Positions 52,311-62,445 of a DNA stretch of 64,000 nt are shown here, in pieces (within the stretch, counting starts at the first letter, position 1; each line of letters begins with the position of its first letter). The position numbers and the translations under genes were made by a program. Source of the stretch: an uncultured Bacteroides sp. (GTDB lineage: Bacteria > Bacteroidota > Bacteroidia > Bacteroidales > Bacteroidaceae). The stretch covers positions 1-64,000 of the forward strand of contig CALULP010000024.1 of assembly GCA_944321495.1 (NCBI GenBank), given 5' to 3'. A model generated the notes under the pieces. That model saw nothing but the letters and a program-made list of their open reading frames with translations, had not been told where the DNA came from and searched no databases.

Positions 52311-55300
52311 CTACTTCTTCAGCGACCGGTAAATCACTTCCTGAATGCGGGTGCGGATGTCGAGGGAGGCCAACTTGTTGTTCCACACCTGCGGATAGGT
52401 GCGGTTGCTGAGGAAGACATACACCAGGTTGTTGTCGGGGTCTATCCAGGCGCAGGTTCCCGTAAAGCCCGTATGCCCGTACACCGAAGCCGGGGTGGCA
52501 AGGGCGCAAGGGCTGCGGCGGGGATTGCGCTTGTCGGGCTTGTCGAAGCCCAACGCCCGCCGGCTGATGCGCGACACGGTGGTGGTAAACAACCGGCAGG
52601 TTTCCCCGCTCAAGTAACGTTTCCCGTCCAGTTGCCCGCCGTTGAGCAGCATCTGGCAAAGCCGCGCCACCTCTTCGGCGGTGGAAAACAGCCCGGCATT
52701 GCCCGACACCCCGCCAAGGAACGCTGCCGACTCGTCGTGCACAAAGCCCTGCAACGTGTCTTTCCGGACAAAAGGGTCGACGGACGAGGGGATGATTTCA
52801 TCCCGCTCCAGGAAACGCAGCGGGAGGTAGCCGGTGCGGGTCAGCCCCATCGGACGGTAGAACTCCCGGGCAAGGAACTCGTCCATCGGCATCCCGGCAC
52901 GCTGCTCCACCAATTGCTGGAGCAGGATGAACCCCACGCAACTGTAACGGTAGCGACGGCTGAGCAAAGGCGCCTCGGCAATGGCCTGCAGGTAGTCGCG
53001 CTTAAAGGCGGGATTCAGCCACAGTTCGTCGGCAATCTGCCAGGTGCAGCTGTCCGTCCGCACGGGCGAAGCCACGCCCTTGCGGAAGCGGAAGTCCGGA
53101 TTGGCCCAGGTGCGGGCGGCGATGCGCGCCGTATGCCTGGCGTCACGCACTCCCCTGAACAACGGTCCCGTGAAACTCTCCTCGTCAATCGCTTTCTGGT
53201 AGAACAAGATGGTGGATGGCAGCCCCGACTCATGCAACAGCAACTGGCGCACGGTGATGTTCCGCTTATCCGTATCCTGCAAGAACGGCAGGTAGTCGGC
53301 CACGCGGTCGGTCAGGCTGATGCGGCCTTTGTCGTAGAGCTTCATCACGGCAAGCACCGTGGCGACGGACTTGGTCAGGGAGGCTATGTCGTACACGTCC
53401 GTCGGCCTCACGGGCAGGCTTCCCGCGCCCTTGCTCCCGGTGTGGGTGCCAAAGCACTTGTCATACACCCGGCTCCCGTCCTTCAGAACCACAATCTGAC
53501 AGCCCGGATAGGCTCCTGCGCGGATGCCTTCCTGGGCTATGTCGTCTATCTCCGCCAGGACGCTGGCGTTCATGCCATGCTCGCCGGGAATAATGCGGGG
53601 AGGGGCTTGCGCCTGCAACGTCACCCCGCAGCCGACCGGGAATGCCTTGCCGATGGAGGCGGACAGCCGGCCGTCCACCCCGGCTTCCCCGCAGACGATG
53701 CATGCCGCCTGCCGCTGCACTTCCCGTCCGGCGGAATGGGCCAGCAACACAGCGGCCGAGTCCGGCAACTGCCCTGCCACAGCCTCCAGCCGGCGCCCCT
53801 CGACAAAACAAAGGTAACCCGTCGGAACCTCGGGGGCAAAGTGGCGGAAGAACGTCCCGTAGGCCTCGGGACGTCGGTCGGTAATGCACACCAGGATACG
53901 CTTATAGGGCTTCAACTCGGCGCTCAGGCGCCGGAAACCGTCGAGCGTCAGGGCCTTGTCCACCTGGAACACCTTCGGGCGGACGCGGTGCGAGAGGGCC
54001 TGCACGAACGGAACCACCGAGGAAGCGCTGCCCACATGCAGCACCGCCACCTCCGGCTGCCGGGACACGTCCAAGGGGAACACGCCGCCCGGATTGCGGA
54101 GCAGGGTGATGGCCGCGCACTCCAGCCGGGTCATCAGCTGGCGGATGGCGGGCGTGTTGATGCGGACGTCCAGACCGGACAGGCGGACGTGGGGTTTCCG
54201 CGTAAGGCCCAGGGCATATTTATAGGTCAGCACCTTGCGGCACTTGGCCGTTATCAGGCTGTCGGACAGCTCGCCCCGCCGGACGGCCTCTACCACCGCC
54301 TCCAGTTCTTCCTTGATGCGGCGCGGCACCAGCAGCAGGTCGTTGCCGGCCTGCAAGGCTTTCAGGCAGATTTCGGCGTGGCCTCCCACCCCGTTCATGG
54401 CGAGGGCGTCGGTAAACACCAGTCCCCGGAAGCCCAGTTCGTCTTGCAGCAGGGTGGTCGCAATGGCGGGCGAAAGGGAGGCGGGCAGGCCTTTACGGGA
54501 TTCGAGGGCGGGCACCTCCAGGTGACCCACCATGATGCCGCCCAGTCCGGCGCGGATAGCCTGGCGGAAGGGGTACAGCTCCACACTGTCCAGCCGCTGG
54601 CGCGAGAAGGGTAGCACGGGCAGGGACTTGTGCGAGTCGACGTCCGTGTCGCCGTGCCCGGGGAAATGTTTGCTCACCGAGAGCACGCCACCGTCCTCCA
54701 GTCCCCGGCTGTAGGCCACTACCTTGGCGGCCACCGCCGCGGGCACTTCGCCGAAGGAACGGGTGTTGATGACGGGGTTGTCGGGATTGATGTTGACATC
54801 GGCCACCGGGGCGAAGTTCACCTGCACGCCCAACTCGCGCAGCTGGCGGGCCACCTCGCGGCCGTAGGCGTAGATGAGACTGTCATTCCGGATGCAGCCC
54901 AGCACCATGTTGCGGGGGAACGAAGGAGTCTGCTTCAGGCGCATGCCCAAGCCCCACTCGCCGTCGAAGGTCATCAGCAGGGGGACGCGGGCCAGCTGCT
55001 GCGCCTCGTTGGTCAGCGCCACCTGGTCCGGCGTCCGGCCACCCGAAAAGAGCAGGCCGCCCACCCGGTAGTCCTCCACCACGCGGCGGAGCAGTTCGCG
55101 GTTGGCCGCCGTCTGTTGCGGGGCGATGGTGTAGATGAACAGTTGCCCGATGCGCTCGCGCAGCGTCATGCCCTGCATCACCGAGTCCACCCACTCCGCG
55201 CACCGGCGGTTGTGCTGCAGGGCGTTGACCAGGCGGGGCTGCAAGTCGGGCAGGCCGTCAAACGAGGGTTTCAGGCCTCCGGCATCGGGCATCAGGCGGA

Positions 55301-55343
55301 TGCCCGGCAGCAAGAGCAAAAGGAAGAGAAGCAGGCGTCTCAT
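52311..55343 (-). CDS. GH3 beta-N-acetylhexosaminidase fused to a serine hydrolase (copy 1)
   Basis: The 1010-residue protein has a signal peptide (LLLFLLLLLPGIRLM) and a NagZ-type GH3 domain: SKHFPGHGDTD near 222-232 with the catalytic His, and VFTDALAMNG near 307-316 with the nucleophile Asp. After a GH3 C-terminal domain, a class C beta-lactamase/DD-peptidase-like domain starts near 590: SLTKS near 651-655 gives SxxK, YSCVGF the YxN-equivalent, and GHTGFTG near 951 the third motif. A dual role on peptidoglycan or muropeptides is inferred: removal of GlcNAc and cleavage or binding of peptide. Tandem with a paralogue 137 bases upstream. Confidence 0.88.
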   Translation of the reverse strand: MRRLLLFLLLLLPGIRLMPDAGGLKPSFDGLPDLQPRLVNALQHNRRCAEWVDSVMQGMTLRERIGQLFIYTIAPQQTAANRELLRRVVEDYRVGGLLFSGGRTPDQVALTNEAQQLARVPLLMTFDGEWGLGMRLKQTPSFPRNMVLGCIRNDSLIYAYGREVARQLRELGVQVNFAPVADVNINPDNPVINTRSFGEVPAAVAAKVVAYSRGLEDGGVLSVSKHFPGHGDTDVDSHKSLPVLPFSRQRLDSVELYPFRQAIRAGLGGIMVGHLEVPALESRKGLPASLSPAIATTLLQDELGFRGLVFTDALAMNGVGGHAEICLKALQAGNDLLLVPRRIKEELEAVVEAVRRGELSDSLITAKCRKVLTYKYALGLTRKPHVRLSGLDVRINTPAIRQLMTRLECAAITLLRNPGGVFPLDVSRQPEVAVLHVGSASSVVPFVQALSHRVRPKVFQVDKALTLDGFRRLSAELKPYKRILVCITDRRPEAYGTFFRHFAPEVPTGYLCFVEGRRLEAVAGQLPDSAAVLLAHSAGREVQRQAACIVCGEAGVDGRLSASIGKAFPVGCGVTLQAQAPPRIIPGEHGMNASVLAEIDDIAQEGIRAGAYPGCQIVVLKDGSRVYDKCFGTHTGSKGAGSLPVRPTDVYDIASLTKSVATVLAVMKLYDKGRISLTDRVADYLPFLQDTDKRNITVRQLLLHESGLPSTILFYQKAIDEESFTGPLFRGVRDARHTARIAARTWANPDFRFRKGVASPVRTDSCTWQIADELWLNPAFKRDYLQAIAEAPLLSRRYRYSCVGFILLQQLVEQRAGMPMDEFLAREFYRPMGLTRTGYLPLRFLERDEIIPSSVDPFVRKDTLQGFVHDESAAFLGGVSGNAGLFSTAEEVARLCQMLLNGGQLDGKRYLSGETCRLFTTTVSRISRRALGFDKPDKRNPRRSPCALATPASVYGHTGFTGTCAWIDPDNNLVYVFLSNRTYPQVWNNKLASLDIRTRIQEVIYRSLKK

Positions 55344-55480
55344 TTCGGATACACTTTATTCTGTTGACAATCAATGTTTTATTAATTTTATGCTATCTTC
55401 CGGGAAAAACCCGCGCGGGTAGCCGATGAAATCCGCGCGGATGTTCCTCCCCCCCCCCGACGGGCGCCGGGAAAAGGGCG

Positions 55481-58400
55481 TCAGCGGGTCTTCAGGCTCT
55501 CGAATATCAGTTCCTGGATGTCGGTGCGGATGTCCATGTCGCCCAGCTTCGTGTTCCAGACGTCGGGGCACAGGCGGTTGCTCAGGAAGACGTACACCGT
55601 CCGGCTTTCGGGGTCGACCCAGGCGCAGGTGCCGGTGAATCCGGTGTGGCCGAACACCGCCTCGGGCGCCGAAGGAGCGCAGGGGCTGCGCTTCACGATG
55701 GCCACATCCGGGCGGTCGAAGCCCAGGCCGCGGCGGCTGATGACCGACTTCGCGGTGGTGAACAGGCGGCAGGTAGCCTCGCTGAGGTAGCGTTTGCCGT
55801 CCAGCTCGCCGCCGTTGAGCAGCATCTGGTAGATGCGTGCCACCTCGGCTGCCGTGGAGAACAGCCCGGCATTGCCGGCCACGCCGCCCAGGCAGGCCGC
55901 CGTCTCGTCGTGGACGTAGCCGCACAGGTCTTGCCGGCGGAGGAAGTCGTTGAACGCCGTGGGCATGATTTCAGCCTTGGTGAAGCGTTGCAGGGGCAGG
56001 AAGAGGGTGCGTTGCAGGCCCATCGGGGCGTAAAACTCCTTGTCGAGGTAGAGGTCCATGGGCAGGCCGGTGATGTGCTCTACCACCTGTTGCAGCAGGA
56101 TGAAGCCCAGGTCGCTGTACACGTAGCGCTTGCCCTCCAGCGGACAGGCGGCAATGGTGCGCAGGATGCGGTCCTTGAAGCCCTTGTTCAGCCACAGGCT
56201 GTCGGCCACGTGCAACGTGTGGGTCTTGGTCTGCACGGCGGACACCATGCCTTTCTTGAACTTGAAGTCCGAGCAGTAATAACTGTGCTCGCTCACCTGC
56301 GTGCGGTGCCACTCGTCCACCCAGCTCTGGGCGTAGGGTCCGTGCACCGAATTGGGGTCGATGGCCTCCACGTAGAAGCGGATGTAGGGCGGCAGGCCGG
56401 ACTCGTGCAGCAGCAGTTCGCGGAGGGTGATGTTGCGTTTGTTGGTGCCCCGCAGGAAGGGGAGGTATTGCGAGGCCTTGTCTTCCAGCTTCAGCCGGCC
56501 TTCATCGTAGAGTTTCATCACGGCAAGCAGCGTGGCGGTGGTCTTGGTCAGCGAGGCCAGGTCGAACAGGTCGGTGGGTCGCACCGCCGTGCTGTCCACA
56601 GGCGAATGCACGCCGAAGCCTTTGTCGTACACCGTGTGCCCGTCCTTCATCACCAACACGCGGCAACCCGGATAGGCGCCTGCCTCCAGCCCCTTCCGGG
56701 CAATCTGGTCGATGCGTTGCAGCACGTAGGACTTCATGCCGTAATCGTCGGGCACCAGGGCGCCGCCTTTCGTGCCCGGCACGATGTCGCAGCCCGTCCC
56801 CGCCGGAAACAGCCGCCCGATGCTCATCGACAGCCGCCCGTTTGCCTCCGCCTTGCCGAACAGCACCTGCGCCACATGCGCCTGCAAGTCCGGTTCGGCA
56901 GAGTGTGCCAGCACCACCGCGCTGGCCTTCTCCAGCGCCGGCGTCAGCAACGCCAGCGGTCGGTAGGACGTGAAGCAGGCATAGACCACCGCCCCGGGCA
57001 GGTCCAACCCGGCAAGGAACGCCACATTATCATCGCCCACATACGAAATGCCCGCCAGGCTGACAACCACCCGGCTGTAGGCCGAAAGGGCTTCGCGCGC
57101 CTTGGCACGCTCGTCCCTGCCCGCCTGCCACGACAGGCGGTAGACATCCGTCACGCCCTGCTGCCGCATGGCCGCCACGAAAGCCGAATCTTCGGCCGGT
57201 TCGCCCATGCTAAGGACGGCAATCTTCGAGCGGTCGGCAGCCAGGGGCAGCACGTCGAAGTAATTGTCCAGCACGGTCACCGAAGCCTTGCGCAGCCTGG
57301 ACGCCAGATCCTGGGCTTCCTCCGTGCGGATGCGGTAGCCCAGCCCGCTGATTTGCAGCTTGGGTTGCTTGCCGCGCAGACCCAACAGATATTTATAGGC
57401 CAGCACCTTGCGGCACCGTTCGTCGACAACCGATTCCGGAAGCTTGCCGGAACGCACCGCCGCCACCAGTTCGTCCGACGCCTCCTTGGGCGAAAACTGT
57501 ACCAGCAGCACGTCGTTTCCCGCCAGCACGGCGGCGGTATAGCGGCCGGGAGTGGCGGTCACACCCTTCATGTCGAGCGCATCGGTAAACACCAGTCCCC
57601 GGAAACCCAGCTCGTCTTTCAGCAGGGAGGTCACCACCTTCGGCGACAATGAAGACGGCAACAGGCTGTCCGGCTCGACGGCAGGCACCTGCAGGTGGGC
57701 AACCATCACGCCGCCCAACCCGGCTTGCACCGCGGCCTTGAAGGGATAAAGCTCCACGCTGTCCAGCCTGGCGCGGTCGCCCCACACCAGGGGAAGCTCT
57801 TTATGTGAATCGCTGTCCGTGTCGCCGTGCCCGGGGAAGTGTTTGGAAACCGACAGCACGCCGCCGCTTTCCAGCCCCTTGCCGTAGGCCACCACCTTGC
57901 CGGCAACCAATGCCGGGTTCTCGCCAAAGGAGCGTTCGTTTATCACGGGGTTCAACGGGTTGGTATTGACGTCCGCCACCGGGGCGAAGTTCACCCGGAC
58001 GCCCAACTCACGCAACTGGCGTGCCACCTCGCGCCCGTAGTCCTCAATCAGGCTGTTGTCCGTAATGCAACCCAGGGCTGCGTTGCGCGGATAAACGGGC
58101 ACATCGCCCAGGCGCATGGAGAGTCCCCATTCGCCATCGAAGGTCATCATCAAGGGCACGCGGGCGGTCTTTTGGGCAAGGTTGGTCAGTATGGCCTGCT
58201 CCTCGGGCGTGCCTTTCCCGAACAGCAACCCGCCTACTTTATACTTCTTGACCCACTCTTTCACCTGCTTCTTGGTTTCCTTGGTTTCCACCGCCATGAC
58301 TTTCGGCACCAGCAGCTGGCCGATTCTCTCGTGCAGGTTCATGCGAGACATGACCGAGTCCACCCACTGCCGGCACTGCCGGTCGTCCGCCGAGGACAGG

Positions 58401-58504
58401 AAAGGCGCCCGGACCGGTTCCTGCGCCCATGCACCGGCCAGCAGGAACACACTCATACCCAAAAGGGCAATACGTTTTATCATGGTTTGAAATCTGTTTT
58501 TCAT
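55481..58504 (-). CDS. GH3 beta-N-acetylhexosaminidase fused to a serine hydrolase (copy 2)
   Basis: The 1007-residue paralogue of the downstream gene has a signal peptide (IALLGMSVFLLAGAWAQ). GH3 motifs KHFPGHGDTDSDSH near 219 and FTDALDMKG near 305; serine hydrolase motifs SLTKTTATLL near 648, YSDLGF (versus YSCVGF in copy 1) and GHTGFTG near 951. The order and length are the same, so the pair arose by tandem duplication and has diverged. It is followed by copy 1 on the same strand and probably cotranscribed. Confidence 0.88.
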   Translation of the reverse strand: MKNRFQTMIKRIALLGMSVFLLAGAWAQEPVRAPFLSSADDRQCRQWVDSVMSRMNLHERIGQLLVPKVMAVETKETKKQVKEWVKKYKVGGLLFGKGTPEEQAILTNLAQKTARVPLMMTFDGEWGLSMRLGDVPVYPRNAALGCITDNSLIEDYGREVARQLRELGVRVNFAPVADVNTNPLNPVINERSFGENPALVAGKVVAYGKGLESGGVLSVSKHFPGHGDTDSDSHKELPLVWGDRARLDSVELYPFKAAVQAGLGGVMVAHLQVPAVEPDSLLPSSLSPKVVTSLLKDELGFRGLVFTDALDMKGVTATPGRYTAAVLAGNDVLLVQFSPKEASDELVAAVRSGKLPESVVDERCRKVLAYKYLLGLRGKQPKLQISGLGYRIRTEEAQDLASRLRKASVTVLDNYFDVLPLAADRSKIAVLSMGEPAEDSAFVAAMRQQGVTDVYRLSWQAGRDERAKAREALSAYSRVVVSLAGISYVGDDNVAFLAGLDLPGAVVYACFTSYRPLALLTPALEKASAVVLAHSAEPDLQAHVAQVLFGKAEANGRLSMSIGRLFPAGTGCDIVPGTKGGALVPDDYGMKSYVLQRIDQIARKGLEAGAYPGCRVLVMKDGHTVYDKGFGVHSPVDSTAVRPTDLFDLASLTKTTATLLAVMKLYDEGRLKLEDKASQYLPFLRGTNKRNITLRELLLHESGLPPYIRFYVEAIDPNSVHGPYAQSWVDEWHRTQVSEHSYYCSDFKFKKGMVSAVQTKTHTLHVADSLWLNKGFKDRILRTIAACPLEGKRYVYSDLGFILLQQVVEHITGLPMDLYLDKEFYAPMGLQRTLFLPLQRFTKAEIMPTAFNDFLRRQDLCGYVHDETAACLGGVAGNAGLFSTAAEVARIYQMLLNGGELDGKRYLSEATCRLFTTAKSVISRRGLGFDRPDVAIVKRSPCAPSAPEAVFGHTGFTGTCAWVDPESRTVYVFLSNRLCPDVWNTKLGDMDIRTDIQELIFESLKTR

Positions 58505-58525
58505 GTTCTTCCTATCTTATTATCG

Positions 58526-59374
58526 TTACTTGTTCACAATGTCAAACTCCAGCATGCCTACATACGCGCCGTTCCTGCCGCTGTGCATCAACGGCACCTC
58601 CTTGCCCGCGGCATTGCGGTAAAGCAAGGGCTTTTCCATAAACGTGTGCGTATGCCCGCCCAGCACCACGTCGATGTCCTCGGTGCCGGCGATAAGCTGC
58701 TCGTCGTCCACCTCCGACGGGTCATCGAGGTGCGTGCCAAGGTGGGAAAGGCAGACCACCAGGTCGCAGCCCTCCTCGTCCTTCAACAACGCGGACACCC
58801 TCCGGGCTGCTTCCACGGGGTCGCTGTAGACCACGCCCTCGCAGTTGGCTGCCGTCACCAGCCCCTTCAGCCGCGGGCCGAGCCCGAAGACACCTATCTT
58901 CAGCCCGTAACGCTCCAGCACGACGTAGGGCCGGACCAAGCCTTCGAGCACCGTCCCGGTGAAATCGTAGTTGGCACATACCACCGGGAAGTCCGCCAGG
59001 CGGAAAAGGCGCGCCAGGTTGTCCATCCCGAAGTCGAACTCATGGTTGCCTATCGTCATGGCATCGTACTCCATCAGGTTCATCATTTTCACCTCCGCCT
59101 CGCCGCGGAACAGGTTGTAGTAAGGGGTGCCCTGCGAGATGTCGCCGCAGTCGAACAGCAAAACGGCGGGATGCTCCCGACGGAACTGCTTGACAAACGT
59201 GGCCCGGCGCACCGCGCCGCCCAGCCCGGCGTCCCCGCCGGCAGCCGAGGCGTCGACAGGTTCCAGGCGGCTGTGGGTATCGCTGGTCTGCAAAATCACC
59301 AGCTTTTGCTCTTGGCACACTGCCGGCAGGGCGAACAGCCATGCCGACAACAGGAATATACTTATGCGTTTCAT
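58526..59374 (-). CDS. Metallophosphatase (N-terminal domain of 5'-nucleotidase)
   Basis: The 282-residue protein has a signal peptide (IFLLSAWLFALPAVC) and the calcineurin-like metal motifs: TSDTHSR, DCGDISQGTPYYNLF, GNHEFDFG and GGHTHTF. It corresponds to the N-terminal half of UshA-type 5'-nucleotidases. The C-terminal half is a separate gene just upstream (34 bases between them). Periplasmic nucleotide or sugar-phosphate hydrolysis is the likely role. Confidence 0.9.
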   Translation of the reverse strand: MKRISIFLLSAWLFALPAVCQEQKLVILQTSDTHSRLEPVDASAAGGDAGLGGAVRRATFVKQFRREHPAVLLFDCGDISQGTPYYNLFRGEAEVKMMNLMEYDAMTIGNHEFDFGMDNLARLFRLADFPVVCANYDFTGTVLEGLVRPYVVLERYGLKIGVFGLGPRLKGLVTAANCEGVVYSDPVEAARRVSALLKDEEGCDLVVCLSHLGTHLDDPSEVDDEQLIAGTEDIDVVLGGHTHTFMEKPLLYRNAAGKEVPLMHSGRNGAYVGMLEFDIVNK

Positions 59375-59408
59375 TGAAAAAGCTTTTTTTCTCCGTTACT
59401 GTTAAACA

Positions 59409-60185
59409 TCAGTTTTTCACCGTAATCCTTCCCTCCAGGCGCGAAGTGAGCGCCCGGCCGGCAGCGGCCTGCTCTTTGACATAGCGCATGAAGACGTCGC
59501 GCAGCACCATGCCGGCCGGGAAAGTCTTCTCCTCCGCCAGCTTCATGGCCGTCATGCCGTCGTTGCCCTCTGCCAGGTAGTCGATGGTGGCCACGGTGTA
59601 CGTCCTGCCGCTTTCCACAGGCTTGCCGCCCACGGTAGCGCCCAGCAGTTTCCCGTCCGCGCTGATTTCCAGGCGGGCGCCGCCCAGCCCCTCGCCGCCG
59701 CGGCGGGCCATGTCGGCAAACAGTTGCATCAACACGTCGCCCTTCACGGTAAGCACGCACAGGGCGTTCTCGAAAGGCAGTATCTCAAACACGTCTTCCA
59801 CCGTGATGTCGCCTTGCGCCAGCGAGCTGCGGATGCCGCCCATGTTCATCACCGACACGTCCGCCGGATGCCCCAGGACTTGCGCGGCAGACTCCCGCAA
59901 CACGTCGGCAATGAGGTTGGACAACAGGCTTTCCGGCCTTCCGCTCTCCATCGCCCGGGCCGACTTGCCCACCACGGCACCCATCACACTGTCTTTCTTC
60001 ACCTTATAAGCAGCCAGCAACGCCGCGGCATCCGCATCGGGCGCCACATCCCAAAGGCTGTCCATGGCCACGCGCCCGCCTCCGGCATAAACCACCTCGC
60101 TGCCCGTCCGGCACGACGACACGGCCAACGCCACACAAAAAGCCAGCCCGAAAGCCGGCAACATAAAACGTCTTTTCATCTCCAT
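59409..60185 (-). CDS. 5'-nucleotidase C-terminal domain protein
   Basis: The 258-residue protein has a lipoprotein-like signal (GLAFCVALAVSSC) and the substrate-binding domain of 5'-nucleotidases: SLLSNLIADVLRE, NMGGIRSSLAQGDITVEDVFEI shortened as NMGGIRS, LPFENALCVL and YTVATIDYLAEGNDG. No metal-binding motifs. It is encoded upstream of the metallophosphatase; the two proteins together would reconstitute one enzyme. Confidence 0.9.
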   Translation of the reverse strand: MEMKRRFMLPAFGLAFCVALAVSSCRTGSEVVYAGGGRVAMDSLWDVAPDADAAALLAAYKVKKDSVMGAVVGKSARAMESGRPESLLSNLIADVLRESAAQVLGHPADVSVMNMGGIRSSLAQGDITVEDVFEILPFENALCVLTVKGDVLMQLFADMARRGGEGLGGARLEISADGKLLGATVGGKPVESGRTYTVATIDYLAEGNDGMTAMKLAEEKTFPAGMVLRDVFMRYVKEQAAAGRALTSRLEGRITVKN

Positions 60186-60325
60186 TCAGTGCTATTAACA
60201 GATGCAAAGATAGTCCTTCTTTCGCCTTCAAGCAACAGCAATCCCAAAATAATCCGGACAGAAAATTCCAACGCCACGGTAAAAAAACATCCGGCAGGCG
60301 GAAAAACTTCCGCGCGCTACCGCAA

Positions 60326-60419
60326 AAAGATTATCTTAAGCCTAAAGATAATTATCTGAAGCCTGAAGATAATTATCCGAAGCTTGAAGATAATTATCTG
60401 CAAGCCTAAGATAAACTTT
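60326..60419. repeat. 21-base-period array of GATAATTATC palindromes (copy 2)
   Basis: GATAATTATC starts at 60347, 60368 and 60389, exactly 21 bases apart, with degenerate end units at 60326 (GATTATC) and 60410 (GATAAA). Spacers are AAGCCTGAA-like as in copy 1 at 8658-8752. It occupies the 450-base gap between the 5'-nucleotidase gene and rplS. The rest of that gap holds only the rplS promoter. Confidence 0.88.
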
Positions 60420-60516
60420 CCGCCATAGCTTCCGGATTTTTCCGCCCCGCGAAAGGAACTTTTCCGGGAAGCCCGCACCTTTTTTCCGGCATAAACGAAA
60501 AAAACACCCCATTCGC

Positions 60517-60547
60517 TTGTGTATCCGGCAAATAATTCGTTCCTTTG
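60517..60547 (+). promoter_or_regulatory. Candidate promoter of rplS
   Basis: TTG near 60517 and TTCCTTTG (60540-60547) have about 20-base spacing. The -7 box differs from TAnnTTTG at one base. Confidence 0.4.
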
Positions 60548-60636
60548 CAACCGCTTTCGCGCAATCGCTGTCAGGAAAAACAGAGAGAAGCCTGGTATGT
60601 TGCGTTGTAACGATAACAATTTAAAGTAAAAGACAC

Positions 60637-60999
60637 ATGGATTTGATTAAAATTGCAGAAGAAGCATTTGCTACCGGCAAACAACATCCCAGCTTCAAGG
60701 CAGGCGACACGGTAACCGTAGCATATCGTATCATTGAAGGCAACAAGGAACGCGTACAGATGTACCGCGGTGTTGTCATCAAAATTTCCGGCCATGGTGA
60801 AAAAAAGCGTTTCACCGTACGCAAAATGTCGGGAACCGTTGGCGTAGAACGTATCTTCCCGCTGGAATCGCCGGCTATCGACAGCATCGAAGTAAACAAG
60901 ATTGGTAAAGTACGCCGCGCCAAGCTGTACTACCTGCGCAACCTTACGGGCAAGAAGGCCAGAATCAAAGAAAAAAGAACTGTCGCCAGCAACGCATAA
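60637..60999 (+). CDS. rplS: 50S ribosomal protein L19
   Basis: The 120-residue protein contacts 23S rRNA at the subunit interface. Conserved parts: [49 protein letters not shown], and the basic tail [20 protein letters not shown]. Normal length. It stands alone here, away from the usual rpsP-rimM-trmD neighbours. Confidence 0.97.
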   Translation: MDLIKIAEEAFATGKQHPSFKAGDTVTVAYRIIEGNKERVQMYRGVVIKISGHGEKKRFTVRKMSGTVGVERIFPLESPAIDSIEVNKIGKVRRAKLYYLRNLTGKKARIKEKRTVASNA

Positions 61000-61022
61000 C
61001 CGCCGCATCGGCAATAGCCATA

Positions 61023-61067
61023 AAAAGAATCCCGCTCCAAGCTACCTTGAAGCGGGATTCTTTTTTG
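61023..61067. terminator. Bidirectional terminator between rplS and der
   Basis: Stem AAGAATCCCGCT with AGCGGGATTCTT, followed by TTTT; the A-run on the left serves the converging der gene. Confidence 0.85.
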
Positions 61068-61084
61068 TACCATACACAGTACAC

Positions 61085-62398
61085 TTATTTCTGACGGACA
61101 AAAATGTTGATGGGAGTACCCGAGAGGTTCCAACGCTCGCGCATCTTGTTCTCCAGGAAACGACGGTAAGGCTCCTTGACATATTGCGGAAGGTTGGCAA
61201 AGAACACGAACGAGGGAACCTGCGTGTTGGGCAACTGCGTGATGTATTTAATCTTGATGTATTTACCTTTCACCGAAGGAGGGGGATATGCCTCGATAAG
61301 CGGCAGCATTTCTTCGTTCAGGCGTGCGGTAGGAATACGTGTATGACGGTTCTCATACACCATGCGGGCAGCTTCGAGCACCTTAAAGATGCGCTGCTTG
61401 GTCAATGCGGAGGCAAAGATAACCGGGAAATCGGTGAACGGCGCCAGCCTTTCGCGGATGGCATTCTCGAACGTCTTGATGACCTGGTTGCTCTTGTCTT
61501 CCACCAAGTCCCATTTGTTTACCACGACCACCAGCCCCTTGGAGTTCTTCTGAATCAGCGAAAAGATATTCAGGTCCTGGCTTTCGATGCCGCGCGTAGC
61601 ATCGAGCATCAGAATGCAGACATCGGAATTTTCGATGGAACGGATGGAACGGATAACGGAGTAATACTCCAAATCTTCGTTCACTTTCTTTTTCTTGCGG
61701 ATACCGGCGGTATCCACCAAGTAGAAATCAAAGCCGAACTTGTTGTAACGGGTGTAAATGGAGTCGCGGGTTGTGCCGGCAATTTCCGTCACGATGTTCC
61801 GTTCCTCCCCGATAAAAGCGTTGACCAGGGAAGACTTGCCGGCATTGGGACGGCCTACTACGGCGAAGCGGGGGAAATCTTCCTCCACCACCTCGGCAAA
61901 CTCCTTTTTGAACTTGCTTACAATCAAGTCCATCATATCACCGGTGCCGCTGCCACTCATGGCAGAGATGCAATACGGGTCGCCCAATCCCAGGCTGTAA
62001 AACTCGGCGGCATTGTACTGCCAATCGTAAGAATCGGCCTTATTGGCTATCAGCAACACAGGTTTATTGTTACGGCGCAAAATGGCGGCCACTTCTTGGT
62101 CAAGGTCGGTCACGCCGTTCTGCACATCGACTACAAACAAGATGACATCGGCTTCCTCTACCGCCATCAGCACCTGTTTGCGTATCTCCTCCTCAAAAAT
62201 ATCATCCGAGTTCACAACCCATCCGCCGGTATCTACCACCGAGAATTCACGTCCCAACCACTCGCTCTTGCCATACTGGCGGTCGCGGGTAGTTCCGGCT
62301 TCTTCGTTCACAATCGCCTGACGCGTCTTTGTCAAGCGGTTAAACAACGTAGATTTTCCCACATTGGGGCGCCCTACAATGGCAACTAAGTTTCCCAT
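61085..62398 (-). CDS. der: GTPase Der (EngA)
   Basis: Start at 62398 gives 437 residues beginning directly with GRPNVGKST of the first G domain. Two tandem GTPase domains: [18 protein letters not shown] and [21 protein letters not shown]; then the KH-like C-terminal domain ([11 protein letters not shown]). Needed for 50S ribosome maturation. It follows era on the same strand by 47 bases. Confidence 0.97.
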   Translation of the reverse strand: MGNLVAIVGRPNVGKSTLFNRLTKTRQAIVNEEAGTTRDRQYGKSEWLGREFSVVDTGGWVVNSDDIFEEEIRKQVLMAVEEADVILFVVDVQNGVTDLDQEVAAILRRNNKPVLLIANKADSYDWQYNAAEFYSLGLGDPYCISAMSGSGTGDMMDLIVSKFKKEFAEVVEEDFPRFAVVGRPNAGKSSLVNAFIGEERNIVTEIAGTTRDSIYTRYNKFGFDFYLVDTAGIRKKKKVNEDLEYYSVIRSIRSIENSDVCILMLDATRGIESQDLNIFSLIQKNSKGLVVVVNKWDLVEDKSNQVIKTFENAIRERLAPFTDFPVIFASALTKQRIFKVLEAARMVYENRHTRIPTARLNEEMLPLIEAYPPPSVKGKYIKIKYITQLPNTQVPSFVFFANLPQYVKEPYRRFLENKMRERWNLSGTPINIFVRQK

Positions 62399-62445
62399 AT
62401 TTCTTTGTTTATCTGAATGAAAATGTCTAAATCCGACTCCGCTTA

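Noticed and set aside
52473..54614. Long plus-strand open frame inside the GH3 gene
   Set aside because: It is antisense to a well-conserved 1010-residue protein and its composition shows no family motif. Such shadows are expected in GC-rich codon use. A similar one at 55646-57652 is rejected for the same reason.
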